Assembly (NCBI RefSeq): GCF_001625195.1 | Contig: NC_054390.1 | Span: 3,372,027-3,436,026, forward strand | DNA: 64,000 nucleotides | Direction of reading: 5' to 3' | DNA from: Drechmeria coniospora | Lineage: Eukaryota > Ascomycota > Sordariomycetes > Hypocreales > Ophiocordycipitaceae | In this document: positions 34,201-44,176 of the stretch, in pieces | Layout of the letters: every line of letters starts with the position of its first letter | Numbering within the stretch: position 1 is the stretch's first letter | Program-made: the position numbers and the translations under genes | The notes under the pieces: model-generated | What the model was told of the DNA's origin: nothing | The model's database searches: none | The model's input: only the letters and a program-made list of their open reading frames with translations

Positions 34201-36863
34201 AAGTCGTCGTCAATCTTGCCCCTGCCGGAGGGCTTCAGGACGACCAAGACTCCCTGCTCGACGCGTTGCCGAGAAACAAACACGGAGACATCGTCGACGC
34301 CGACGGAGAGCGGATCGCCGTCGCCCACCTGCTGAAGCGGCCGCTCATCCGGATCAAGCAGATGGCCAAGCTGGTCAAGTGCGTCGACGCCATCGTCTAC
34401 TCGGACGACACCCACGATCTTCTGCGGGACTTTGATGTCTTGCTGGAGAAATTGCGACGGCGCCACAGGGAAGAGACGGCGCGCATGACGGACGAGGATG
34501 CCATCAAGACGAACACGGTCCGGGCGCGCGACCTGAGAACGCTGGATGCAGCCGTCTCCGTCACCATAGACCCGAGCCGCCAGGTCAACGCCAAAGATGT
34601 CTTCTCCCTCGACCTGGTGCACTCCAACGGGCAGAGGCTCGAGTGTCAGGTGGAGCTGGTGCACAGGGACAACCAGAGCTACCCCGACGATCGAGGCGAC
34701 CTCCTCGTGAGGGAGAGCGGAGGAGGTCGGAAGCCATTCCTCTTGTTTTCGCCCATTCCCATGTCCATGGTGTCCGCCCGTACCGGCAAAGGCAACTTTG
34801 ACATGGTTGTCATGGTCCGCGGGAGGCACGGCGGAGCGGCCTGGCAGGAACTCCTTACCCTTGTCGCCGATGACGAGGACCAGATCCTGGAGTGGCTCGA
34901 CATTATTCCCGTTTCCCCGGTACCGCCGATGGACGTCGAACCTAGCATCACGAAAATGGCGACCCAGTGGCAAGCCACTCCCAAGGGCGCTGCGTTGAAC
35001 GCTGCCGGAAGCGACCCGTCGCCCCAGTCACCAAGATCACCATTCGCCAAGGATCTCACTTCTCCCAACCCGCCTGCCAACAAGCGATCTTCTCCTCCTC
35101 GTTCTCGACCACAATCGGCCGTCCTGCCTTTGATGCCCAAGTTGGGAGCACGGGATGATGGCCAAGAGGCGCAAAGGACACCTCCGGCGGTACATTGCGG
35201 CGGGGAGAGCAGAAGCCGGCCGCTGAGCGAGCACATGCGGCCTGCCCCCGACCAGTTGGGAAGACAGAGCACACCAAGCACGTCGCCGGTTCGCGACGAT
35301 GGCGCCCCGCCTCCCCCCGTTCATCGAACACTCAGCCTCAGCCCCTCGCCAGGAGCCAAGCCGAGCCCGCTCCTCCAACACTCGCCTGCTGACCCGAGGA
35401 GCGGCGAGCGCGTCAAGCGTCGAGGGTCCTCTCCGCTGAAGCACGAGTATCTCCCGTCGGACCAGTCGTCGGCATCGAACTACTCCGAGGAGGACACTGA
35501 CGACAACTCGTCCGACGATGAGCTGGAGAGCATCGATATTCCTGAGACGGAGCTCGGTCTCAGCATCCGGAAGGACGTGTCGCCACCGTTCGCCACGACC
35601 GTCTTGTCCGAGTCCGACTGCAGCTTGACGCCGTCAAACTCGGCGTCCCAGGCCGGCCTGCACGGCACCAAGACGGCCGCGGCCGATGACGGCGCGGAGC
35701 GTTACGCGGCTTCGATCTCGCGCTGGTCGGATCACGGCATGTGGAAGGACATTACGGTGCCTTCGTGTTCCATCGTCGTTACAGCCGGCCTCATCGAGGC
35801 GTACGCCTTCCGCATCGGCGGCGGCGGCACCGACAAGCCTATCCTGGCGCTCGATCTCACGCCCCTCGTGCTGATCCGGCAGAGCACGGTGCTGGACCTC
35901 GAGGTGCGGTCTTCGGTCCAGCCTCACTGCAAGCTGTACCAAACTCACAGCGGGGGCAACTTTCGCTTTCGCTGCCACAACGCGGCCGAGTGCTACAACC
36001 TCTACATGGCCGTCCACCATGCGCGGCTCAACAATCGAAAGTTCATCCAGCTCGAGAGCGAGTCGCGATTCAAGAGCTTCGGGGAGAGGAAGGTGAGGGC
36101 GGAGAACGAGGACAGCACGAGCACGAGCACGGGCACGAGCCGACAACGACGGCGACACACGTGGTTCGGACGGAAGAACAGCTACCGGAGCTCGGTCAGG
36201 GCGCCGTCGCAGTCGTATGACGGAGCCAGCTCGACGCCGTCGTCGTCGCCATCGGCCTCGAGCTTTCTCAAGCGGCTCACCGTCGCCGGTAACCTGTCGT
36301 TTAACATTGCGCGCTCCTCGGTCAACCGGCGGAGCTTGGGCGGCGGCAACAGCCTCTACACGTCGGGATCCTCGTCCGCCAGCGGCACGTTCCCCCGCTC
36401 GCCATCCGTCAGCGTGGAGAACGGCGGGGTCGCGATGCAGGGCCTGAACTCGGACGACATCCACATCCGGTTGCACCTCCTCGTCGGGGCGGCCAAGTGG
36501 GAGGACCACGGCAACTGCAGGCTCCAGATTCGACGTCCGCCCCCAGGCTGGCACCAAGCCCTCCGGGCGGACCACGGCCTCGAAAAGCGGGTGACGGCGA
36601 CGACGATGCCCAAGAAGGATTCGGAGCAGCCACGCATCCTTCTCGACGCCGTCCTAGGCAGCGGCTGCTTCTCTCCTATGGGGACGAGGGGCATCGTCTG
36701 CGGCGTCTGGGAGGAGGTCAAAGATGGTGATGGCGTCGTCGGCATGGCGCCTGCCACGGGCGCGACGGGCGGCAACATCACCAAGTGGTGCTTCCAGTTT
36801 GCCAACGTGATCGAGGCGAGCTCAGCACTGCGCCTGGTCCACCAAGAGATTGTCCGAGTTTAA
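31254..36863 (+). CDS. Large DH/PH-domain (RhoGEF-like) protein
   Basis: One uninterrupted frame of 1869 residues starts at ATG 31254. Residues 1 to about 860 are disordered and rich in Ser, Pro, Arg and Lys, with a (Ser-Gly)n run near 200-210. A DH-like helical domain spans about 874-1090. It opens with DDLLKEFVDDENLYRREL and contains the HLLKRPLIRIKQMAKLV helix, the usual place of the conserved DH helix. A PH-like beta domain follows at about 1100-1225. After a second disordered linker, another PH-like module lies at about 1480-1605 (RWSDHGMWKDITV ... FRFRCHNAAECYNLYMAVHHARL). A conserved-looking C-terminal domain occupies about 1729-1869. DH/PH proteins exchange nucleotide on Rho/Cdc42 GTPases in cell polarity and septation. 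Activity here is inferred from fold only, and the domain order differs from Bud3, Cdc24 and Rom2. Confidence 0.85.
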   Translation: MPMPSPTPPGKDESTPSKSTSSKEDPAKTETSSKEPDDAPTTPKNNKSPSPRATPKSAPAPAATPTGSRQRFASRKPEPTLLTDFFMGRQSPARVAADRKRRQSLEVVKSEMRREMRQSSVRKLQPPSGVRARVNKWQRTNASAHVPADVDDAATEPTDLAFDGQDLESVTEEDRIRIKMRQKKKPPKPKHVRRRSGSGSGSGSGSGSGPSTQPQDAPPDLPRPRLPPKKRVVSDEHWRKSKGQVNGLRKVSPKSKKQRSPSPSRIPRDFILRSAPNHSVSVKIKHWAAKVEFPASPPPRSHRPSYSRHKPSRSEGAVGARDASREANARLSKPTADDGIRVAPIPTEPDLDGIRVRATDLASTSNDGDGIRVRPILESFIKQTPYVSYVSRRRSKTASEAERDRRPYGRTEVAEESSEPSKKTRFARDGPSEHVEEVETLAQNLDTPTKRPGPRRRPSPKTRPVTFPSEASNPPQDASSLADDKEQSTLSSVSMPPSDVASSVANKSLADIPGDIPFGQSAFSELDLSQNRSRPKRPKVDRNASLKSVPNVFKMVMEEGKKIINDINEPPRYPVANNPPSIEKWLNNTVDPFVEKPAKEHAEPSKQEAERSASGETKARWRSPQETRGSRLSTPPKTPGADHRERKESPKESAGDVTPTAADRTSTSPGLRRSRATRISPSPLKSVGRIPFIGVLKEAFQGESSGLKPHLAAYQGHEHRREGQYDDATDSYISSDYTASSAPDMVSDMAPAADEPADQTTPRMAGPRARPPTNGTHELSTILSEEDSSAVDSDLTSDVTDSTLTQSTVLTKASDGEPEKAPAHEPALKRRLTRHSDLVSVLSLPDNSNIPSGIRNSRSRPSLRRTRGLSGRVTADDLLKEFVDDENLYRRELKTLVDGVVPVLLSHVVHGTTSPELFGTSADEASAAGLSKSVVNMGVALEKLKNAHRKAPTTDIRRLANWAHGVVPIYSSYLRAWRLGFEEVVVNLAPAGGLQDDQDSLLDALPRNKHGDIVDADGERIAVAHLLKRPLIRIKQMAKLVKCVDAIVYSDDTHDLLRDFDVLLEKLRRRHREETARMTDEDAIKTNTVRARDLRTLDAAVSVTIDPSRQVNAKDVFSLDLVHSNGQRLECQVELVHRDNQSYPDDRGDLLVRESGGGRKPFLLFSPIPMSMVSARTGKGNFDMVVMVRGRHGGAAWQELLTLVADDEDQILEWLDIIPVSPVPPMDVEPSITKMATQWQATPKGAALNAAGSDPSPQSPRSPFAKDLTSPNPPANKRSSPPRSRPQSAVLPLMPKLGARDDGQEAQRTPPAVHCGGESRSRPLSEHMRPAPDQLGRQSTPSTSPVRDDGAPPPPVHRTLSLSPSPGAKPSPLLQHSPADPRSGERVKRRGSSPLKHEYLPSDQSSASNYSEEDTDDNSSDDELESIDIPETELGLSIRKDVSPPFATTVLSESDCSLTPSNSASQAGLHGTKTAAADDGAERYAASISRWSDHGMWKDITVPSCSIVVTAGLIEAYAFRIGGGGTDKPILALDLTPLVLIRQSTVLDLEVRSSVQPHCKLYQTHSGGNFRFRCHNAAECYNLYMAVHHARLNNRKFIQLESESRFKSFGERKVRAENEDSTSTSTGTSRQRRRHTWFGRKNSYRSSVRAPSQSYDGASSTPSSSPSASSFLKRLTVAGNLSFNIARSSVNRRSLGGGNSLYTSGSSSASGTFPRSPSVSVENGGVAMQGLNSDDIHIRLHLLVGAAKWEDHGNCRLQIRRPPPGWHQALRADHGLEKRVTATTMPKKDSEQPRILLDAVLGSGCFSPMGTRGIVCGVWEEVKDGDGVVGMAPATGATGGNITKWCFQFANVIEASSALRLVHQEIVRV

Positions 36864-37359
36864 GGTCATCCGTCTCGTTCAATACCATAATTCATGTCTG
36901 TCGGTTTTTTTTTTGGTTTCTTGCTTCTAACAGTATATTCATGTCTTGTGTGCCGTGCTTGCAGCGCGGGACAGGTCGGAGGGTCCTTCTTTTTGTTTTG
37001 ATATCCTGGCTGCTGTTGGGGGACAACGGCCGTGAGTGACAGTTGCGGTGCGTGGGATGCGCACACGGTAGGCACAAAGCATATATGCCACTTCTAGATG
37101 TGCATTGGTGGAGGACAGCTTGAGCGGCCTTTACAAAGTGTGTATAGTTGGGGTACCTGGGAGGGAGAATAGTGTGGATATCCTGATATGAGCAGATGAT
37201 GTAAATGCTGCAAATGAATTCAATCTATAATTATATAATTATATAATTATATAAGAATGTTATGTACGGAGTATGCAGATGTCAAATCAATCTGTGAGTG
37301 AGTGTCCCGAAGTGATGCAAAAAGCAAGAACGCTAGTTGTAAAGAACAACCCGAGAGGC
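36864..37359. other. 3' region of the DH/PH gene; AT-rich patch
   Basis: A T9 run follows the stop closely and a repeated TATAATTA stretch (about 37225-37255) is present. No frame or RNA structure is supported before the tRNA terminator. Confidence 0.5.
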
Positions 37360-37366
37360 AAAAAAA
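37360..37366 (-). terminator. RNA polymerase III terminator of the tRNA gene
   Basis: A run of seven A on the plus strand is a T7 tract on the transcribed minus strand, five bases past the discriminator base of the tRNA. This is the usual Pol III stop. Confidence 0.8.
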
Positions 37367-37371
37367 CAATT

Positions 37372-37472
37372 TGTCCTCGGTGAGACTCGAACTCACGACC
37401 TTTGGATTGCTCAGGTATTTCACCTGATCATCGCTATGAGACCAACGCTCTAACCAACTGAGCCACGAAGAC
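37372..37472 (-). tRNA. tRNA-Met(CAT), elongator type, with a 27-nt intron
   Basis: On the minus strand a full cloverleaf can be folded. The acceptor is GTCTTCG/CGAGGAC with discriminator A. The D-arm is GCTC...GAGC with the AGTTGGTTA loop. The anticodon stem-loop is TTGGT-CTCATAA-TCCAA once the intron is removed, and the T-arm is GTGAG-TTCGAGT-CTCAC. The T-T mismatch at 31/39 also occurs in yeast elongator tRNA-Met. The intron lies after position 37, the canonical place, and folds into a TCAGGT-GAAAT-ACCTGA hairpin. An ATG in the intron can pair with the CAT anticodon. The acceptor lacks the A1-U72 pair typical of initiator tRNA, which supports the elongator assignment. Confidence 0.93.
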
Positions 37473-39799
37473 TTGTTGAATTGATATTCTCGGAATTGCT
37501 ATTCATGAATAAGTGCCGCAAGACAAGAAAATCTAGCAGGCAATTTCTTGCACCTGTGGGTCATCATCATCCATCCATCCATCCATTCATTCATTCATTC
37601 AATAGGAATGACACAAGCATACGGAGGGACGTAGTACATTTTTTTGATAATATAATCTCAAAATCAACTTCTTTCGTAGACGACCTAATTCAACTACTCT
37701 GAACTATGTCACGTACTGTACAACCAAAAACTTCTTCATTGCGAATGTGGTCTTGCCAATTGCTCTAGATGGTTGCGTCGTTGACATGCTGTTCGATAGT
37801 GAACTCAAGATTCCATACATCATCACCCTTAGCGAGCCATCATTCTATTTCATTTGTACCATGCGCTGCCAATCTTGCGTTTCAGGAAAGGGAGAAGGCG
37901 CATATGAGATTGACACCTGACACTGCATCTGTGCCTTTCCGCTGGTCATACTTCCAGGCACGCTCATGAGCCAGATCCGTCGTCGTTTTGGCATCTCTTC
38001 AAGTTACTGGCTTACTGTAGTACTGGCTGGTGAGAAGTCAAGGGTATTTTCCAGTCTCTCTCTGCCATTATTCGTACCTGCGTGGACATGGAAGGCCGCA
38101 GAGACTTGATACGACTTTGCATGTTGAAAACATGAGAGACACGTATTATATCTCAAGTAGCGGTGAATGCTCTCTGCCTGCACCTGCCTTCGACCTGAAC
38201 AGCTCCTTCTAACCAGACAATTGGTCACGTTTCCCTTGCGGGCCCACATCTGGCTTCTCTGATCCCTACGTCCATCTTTCTTTCCACTCTCCCTTTCATC
38301 ATTCTTTACAGTACCCTCTTGATTCTGACCGTTATCGCACAATTCTATCCATCAATCTATACGCACTCCAAAACACAATCGGATATGCATGCTTTAAGCA
38401 TCTCACACGGTAGGGATTGCCGCCTTGATGAATACGAGATACAGTTGTAGGGTGCCCTTATCCGTATGAAAATCACGCTCGAGCAGCTAATCGGAGACAG
38501 GATTCCTTTCTCCATTACAGCCCACGCCATCTAGAGAGTGATGGCCAGGTATCCAGCCATGCTCGAATGCCGGACAGATCACCATCGGAATACGTTCACT
38601 TCTCTTGCAACTCGTGGTTGAACGAAGACAGACTGCAGACAGCAATAGGAAGTCTACGAGAAACCTTTTCGTTCGCCAGCTGCAAGGATCGTGTTCTTGT
38701 TTGGCGATTGTTCGGCGAAGAAACGACATGGATATGTTTCCCGCAGCCATACAAACCCCAGACCAACATTATTTCGTGCTCTAGCCCTTGCTGCAAATGA
38801 GGACAGGGACGAGTCTGCTAGGCGATCTGAAGGTGTCGATAATGCCCTTTTGCAGTAGCCAATCTGTCTGCCTGTCAGCAACAGACTTCCCATCAAGGTC
38901 AGTGTACGCAATGATTCATTTCATTGGGTTCTCTTTGGATTTTGCTCGTATCCCAAGTTCGCTCCGCCTTCTTCCTTGCCATCACGAATGACTTGGAGGT
39001 GATCTGCTAACATGTTGCCTGGCACATTAGTCCTTGCACAACAATGCTCCCAATGAGTGCCATATTCCCGCAGCGGATCGTCCGAACTATCATATGAATT
39101 AATCAAATACATGCCGTTGATCGGCATACGTCTTTCGTAATACATATACGGACACATGGAACATCCCTACTAATTCAAGAGATGTCGCCTCCTTCCAACC
39201 CACTTTCTCCTGGCAATCATAATACCGTCGAGAAAGAGAAAGGTATTATTGGATTGAACGCAATATCCATGACGGCCACAATACGATGCAAACACAGTTC
39301 AAGCTTGAGATCCTGTCCTATTGCCGACACTATCGGCTTGCAAGACCGAGATTGTTGGAGACTGGGTTTCAATCTAGTAGTGGAATCAAATGATGGGAAA
39401 ACAGGTGCATTTTGGATTTTTTCCTCGCTGTCAAACTACTTATATGCAGACAAGTCGAACGCACAGACCCAACTGACTCATAACTACAACCGTTTCATCC
39501 CGTGTCATGCATGCTTGGTCAGGCAGGTCTCGGTATCCAACTCCTCAACCAAACCCTCAGGGTCGTGCTATAAATGATGGCGAGCATTGGACCGTAATTA
39601 TGCTCGGCAGGTGGGAGAATGTGCAACAAGCGGCCTTCTATGTGACCCGTGTAAAAGTGCAGCAGGCAAGCAGGAGTGGTCATTATGGCGTGGAGGTCTC
39701 TCGGGCCGATATACCATGTTTTTTTGTTCTGAACTCTGCCGCCACTCCTTTGCCAACTCCGAGATGAGAGTCGCGCGTGCTCGGTCGTAAAGACCTGCC
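37473..39799. other. AT-richer spacer without supported genes
   Basis: This 2.3-kb stretch is visibly AT-richer than the flanking genes. It has a CCAT/TTCA tetranucleotide run at about 37570-37600 and no long frame with a domain. The change in composition could reflect old, mutated repeat DNA, for example after repeat-induced point mutation, but no transposon protein motif is readable. Confidence 0.5.
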
Positions 39800-41797
39800 T
39801 CAGCGCTGTCCCCCATGCGGAGGAATCGGCAGGGGCGGCGGTGGAGGTGGAGGTGGTGGTGGAGGAGCCTCTTCGCCATCGGCCGGTGCTGGTGGCGGCG
39901 GCGGCGGGATCGGCTTGCCGCCGTCGACGATGATCTGCTGGTCGAGGCGGCCGTCGGTCATGTCGCCGTGCTCGACTCGCTTCCACGTCGTGATCCGACC
40001 ATTGCTCGTGTCCACCTCGAAGAGGCGCAGGCGGCGGATGTAGTCGCCGTAGCCGGCGTATCCGCCAAAGCCGACGCCGCCGGCATAACACATCCACAGA
40101 GCGGGCGTGAGAGGTTTATTCTTTTCCGGATCCGGGTCGCCCTGGAGGGAGAGGGAGCAGTAATCGTTGCAGTGATCGCTGCTGCGCGTTAGCTGCTCTG
40201 TTACCTCGACGGGGCAAGGGGACGCGGGGGCAACCTACTGTCCGGCGCTGACCATGACGATGCCCTCCTCGACGAGGGCGTCGCGGAAGCCCGAGTTGAA
40301 GACGGGCGCCGTCACGCCCTCCCTCCACTCTCCCACGCGGGGCAGGTCGGGGTTCGCGTATTCCGTCATGGGGATGTGGATGAAGGCAATGTCCATGTGC
40401 CGATGCGTGTACTCCTCGTGGTTCGCCTTGAGCTTCGACGCCGTGCGCTTGAACCACTCGATCTGGCTCGGCTTGACCCAGTCGTACCCGGGGTACTTCT
40501 TCTCGTTGGGAGAGTAGGAATGCGTGTCGAAGAGGTAGATTGTTAGGGCCGAGTGGTCGGAGCCGCCGCGGGCGAGAATCTCGACGTAGTAGTTGCCCAC
40601 GCCGTCCACCTCGACGGGGCCGGCCTGCGACAGGCAAAAGGGGAGGGACTCCATGAGAGCCATCTGACCGGCGCGCGACATGGACCGTTCGTCATCGTGA
40701 TTGCCAAAGATGCTGACGTAGGGAATCTTGCGCTTGATGAGCAGAGACACAATCTTGAAGATGGCCTGGACAAACGATTCTCGTCAGCAGCCGCGTCGGG
40801 CCCTCTGGAGCGGACAGGGGGGGATCAAAAGAGGACGAAAAGGGGGGGAGGGGACTGACGGTAGGCGCGTCGGGCGCGGTGCTGCCGTTGACCTGGTCGC
40901 CGCTGAGGACGACAAAGTCTGGCTTCTCCTCGTCGAGCATCTTGATGACGAAATCGAGAGTTCGCGGATCCGCCTCGCACTTGCCACCCCCGTAGCTGTC
41001 CGGGATGGCCTCGCGGCAGACGCCGACGCCGTTGCTGAGGTGAAGGTCGGCAATCTGCATAATCTTGAAGCGCCCCGTCTCCGGGATCCTCGGCTTGGGC
41101 TTCTTGCGCTCCTTTTGGGTGCCCCGGTGGATGGTGAGGTGGACGCTCAGGATTTTCGAACTCGACTTCAGCAGCAAGGGTGTGCCTTTGATTTCCCAGC
41201 CGTCGCGGGCCTCGACGGCGTCGTCGCCGAAGAGGACGTCGGCGTCGGTTACGACGGCGGGTGAATCCGTCGACTTTCTCTTCTTGGATCGCTTCACCCA
41301 TAGACCTCCCGGTCGTGACTCCCACTGATCAGCATCGTCGGGCTTGCCGGGGTTGAGCCTGCCAACGGCGACGTCCATGATGACGCTGTCGTCGGGCTTG
41401 ATGTCGTCCTCATGCTTGCGGCTGACGAACATGTAGGCACGCGAGGTCCAGGTGCGTCCAACGTAGAGCTCCTTGTCGATGCGATGCCAGACTTTGGGGT
41501 CAAGGTCGCACGAGGAAAAGACGTTGACGCTGGAGCAGGTGGCGATGGTGATGTCGGTGAGGACGAGCCCGGGATGGTGGGTGGGCATGTAGCCGTGGAT
41601 GGCATTGGGGAGGACTCTGTAGTTTCTGTCGAGGAGGAAGACGACGAGGAAGGTAACGCCGACAGCGGCGCTGAGCTGCATGAGCGAGCGGACCTGTGTC
41701 GATTCGAGGAAGCCGGCATCGTCAGTCTAGGCTGAGGAAATACGAGCACGAGGGTCGGGGGGGGGGGGGGGGGGGGGCTCACGATTCGTCGCGTCAT
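39800..41797 (-). CDS. DCR2: Dcr2-type metallophosphoesterase (membrane-anchored protein phosphatase)
   Basis: The model is complement(join(39800..40178, 40239..40765, 40860..41693, 41783..41797)), 584 residues, with three GT..AG introns. Exon 1 encodes only MTRRI. A hydrophobic anchor covers about residues 10-26. A fungal-specific N-terminal domain follows, and the calcineurin-like phosphoesterase domain starts near 215. The metal-binding motifs are complete: ADLHLS (Asp221, His223), GDQVNGS (about 270), GNHDDE (Asn305-His306), FIHIP, and GHDHCNDYC (458-466), whose GHDH is restored by the last splice. Yeast Dcr2 dephosphorylates Ire1 in the unfolded-protein response and affects cell-cycle start; I infer a similar role here. 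The tail is unusual: two Pro runs, PPPPPP and then 11 prolines, separated by ADGEEA, close the protein. Confidence 0.92.
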
Positions 41798-44176
41798 CTT
41801 GACTCGCCGGCCGCAGCGCCGTCGGTCGAGAGCAAACAGGTGTTAGGATGGGTGATGAGGAGAAGCGGAGACGGTGCGATTCGAGTGCGATGCCTTCGGA
41901 GGGATCACTGCCTCAGGGTCGGTCGAATGGCATCTCTTTGGCCGGCTATGGCATGGTGTGCGGGAAATGACGGCGGTGCAAGGATGTACGTCAGCTCGCT
42001 CAGAAGCAGCGGCGGTGCATTTGATGATTATCTGCAGGTGGGTGAGAGCTAGGTAGCACGGAGGAGGCTGGACGTTGACGTTGGGAGGAGAGCTCCAGAG
42101 TTGGGGTGTGGCAGTTGGAACATGCAGATGATGCACGAGACAAGCTATTAGGTCTTTTGAGGCCACGCACGGCATTGGCCCGGGGATGCTCTCCAAGACT
42201 TCCGAGTACCTTAGTACTCCGTAGTCGCGGTGCTATTATAGCATGCTTGTAGACTGGGTCCCGCCGCTGGCTGCCATGAGGTAGCGGCACAGCTTCGGAG
42301 GCACCTCCCAGTACCTGCGCTGTACAGAGTATTGTGCTGCGTTGCCCACAGGTACGTAGTACCCGGAGGTACAGTACTGGTATAGTACACGTACTAATAA
42401 TACTTGGGCGCATCCGTTGGCGGGTGGGCGGTCGGTCGGAAATCGGATGGGGGTCGCTAGCGTTGACAGTAGCCAGAACACCGTTGGGGGTCCGCCCCGC
42501 TGAAGGGGCACCTGCAAGGATGCCTCCAGGGGGTACTCCGTACGGTGTACGTATTATAATACTTGTAATAGTGCGAAGCAACGTACTGTAGTTTTACGGA
42601 GTACGGGGTAATTAATACTCTACTTATTGATTCAAAGACAAGGCACACCTCGGCATCCACGTCAACTTGCCACATTTCATCACAAGCCACAAGACTCGAA
42701 GGGTCCGAGATGTGGATGCAATGCTCCCGAGGGCGTAGGGGAAGCGTTCACAAGTACGGAGTACGGAGAACCTGTAATACACGTCGTGTGCTGCACTGCA
42801 CAGTACTTAAGTATGCGCCGGCACTGGAGTAGAATTATAATACATGCACTCCAAGTCCATGCATGTTAGGTGAGTGGACGACTTGCACGTGCTCATTTTG
42901 GTGTCAAAGCCCGTTGCGGCTGTCCAAGCCGACCTCATGGGCCCATATCCCTAGAACAATGGACGAGGCGTATGGTGCCGAGTGCTTCGCTTCCATGGCC
43001 ATTATGAACAGCTCCCATTCCCGAAGCAGCGAGCCTTTATTCGCCGCTTGATGGGAACATAAAATGTGCTAGTAATTAGATAGAGTTCTGTCAGTCGTGT
43101 CCCCTTCCCAAAGCCGAAGCTTGATACCCGTGGCCATTCCAAATCGGGCAGAGGGCGCAGACGAGCAAACGGCGGAACAGGTAATTTCGGAGCGCGAGGG
43201 AGCTTGTGCATGGCATCAGCATGTGCCGTGTACTGATACATGTCATTACTAGGCGTGTTGGCAGAAGCACACCAGGCGATCCTGGGCCGGCATGTACATC
43301 TACATATTTACACATACGACTAAGTAAGTATGTGCACGTACGGAGTACTTGCTTGTATTACTTGGAAATGTACGACTCTGTGCACGTACTTGTACTTGTA
43401 AATGTACAACCTGGTACTCCGTAGTTGTACATGTACTCCGAACTCTGTAATACTCAGTCGGTACGCCCAAGTACTTACATGTACAAGTACGGAGTACAGT
43501 ACTTACTGTGAAAAGAGTACTTGTTGTACTGTACGAGCAAGTACAAGCGCAGGACTGCACAACCACTTACCCTGCGAACTTGTTCATGTACTGTACAGGT
43601 AGGTACAAGGACGTTGCATGGTCCGTGCACCCACCACTCGTGCCGAAGAGGCGTGCGAGAGCGAGTTGAGCATGGCCTGCAACACCAGCTTCGCTGTGCG
43701 GCCCAGCAACCTGGCGAATCCCTGCTTGCTCGTTCTCGGCAGCCATCATCCAGCACATCAACCTCCCAACCCACAAACCTATTTCCTCCCCCTCCCTCCC
43801 TGCCTGCCTGCCTCCGTACCTGTCTGGTGTGTTGCGACGTGCGCACTTGCCTGCAGATCCGCTTCGAGTGTCGTCCGTCCGTCCATCTGAAGGATCGCAG
43901 CGGTCGCTCGATTGCCTTCCATCGCGTCAGCTAGGGACGCGGAGCATCGTCGCCGTCTGTCGCGAAACGCCCTCTCATCACGGCCCAGCCCTTCGGACGG
44001 CACCTACCCCCATCGACCAGCACGCCCGCCTGTCCGCCAGCTCGAGCAGACCTTGGATTGCCCCGCGGCGTGCCCGTTCCGAGCGCACCCACCTCGTCAG
44101 CTGCACGCGCCACGACGACGCAGAATTCCCATTCGGCTTGCCGACGACGCACGCATCGCACAAGCGCACGCTCAGA
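41798..44176. other. Divergent intergenic region between the DCR2 and THO1 genes
   Basis: The two genes diverge from this 2.4-kb spacer, which must hold both promoters. GTAC-rich blocks with TACTCCGTAC words lie at about 42200-42860 and 43300-43620. The final ~380 bases before 44177 are CT-rich and contain a TGCC tetranucleotide run (about 43798-43815), consistent with a 5' leader. No supported frame is present. Confidence 0.5.
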
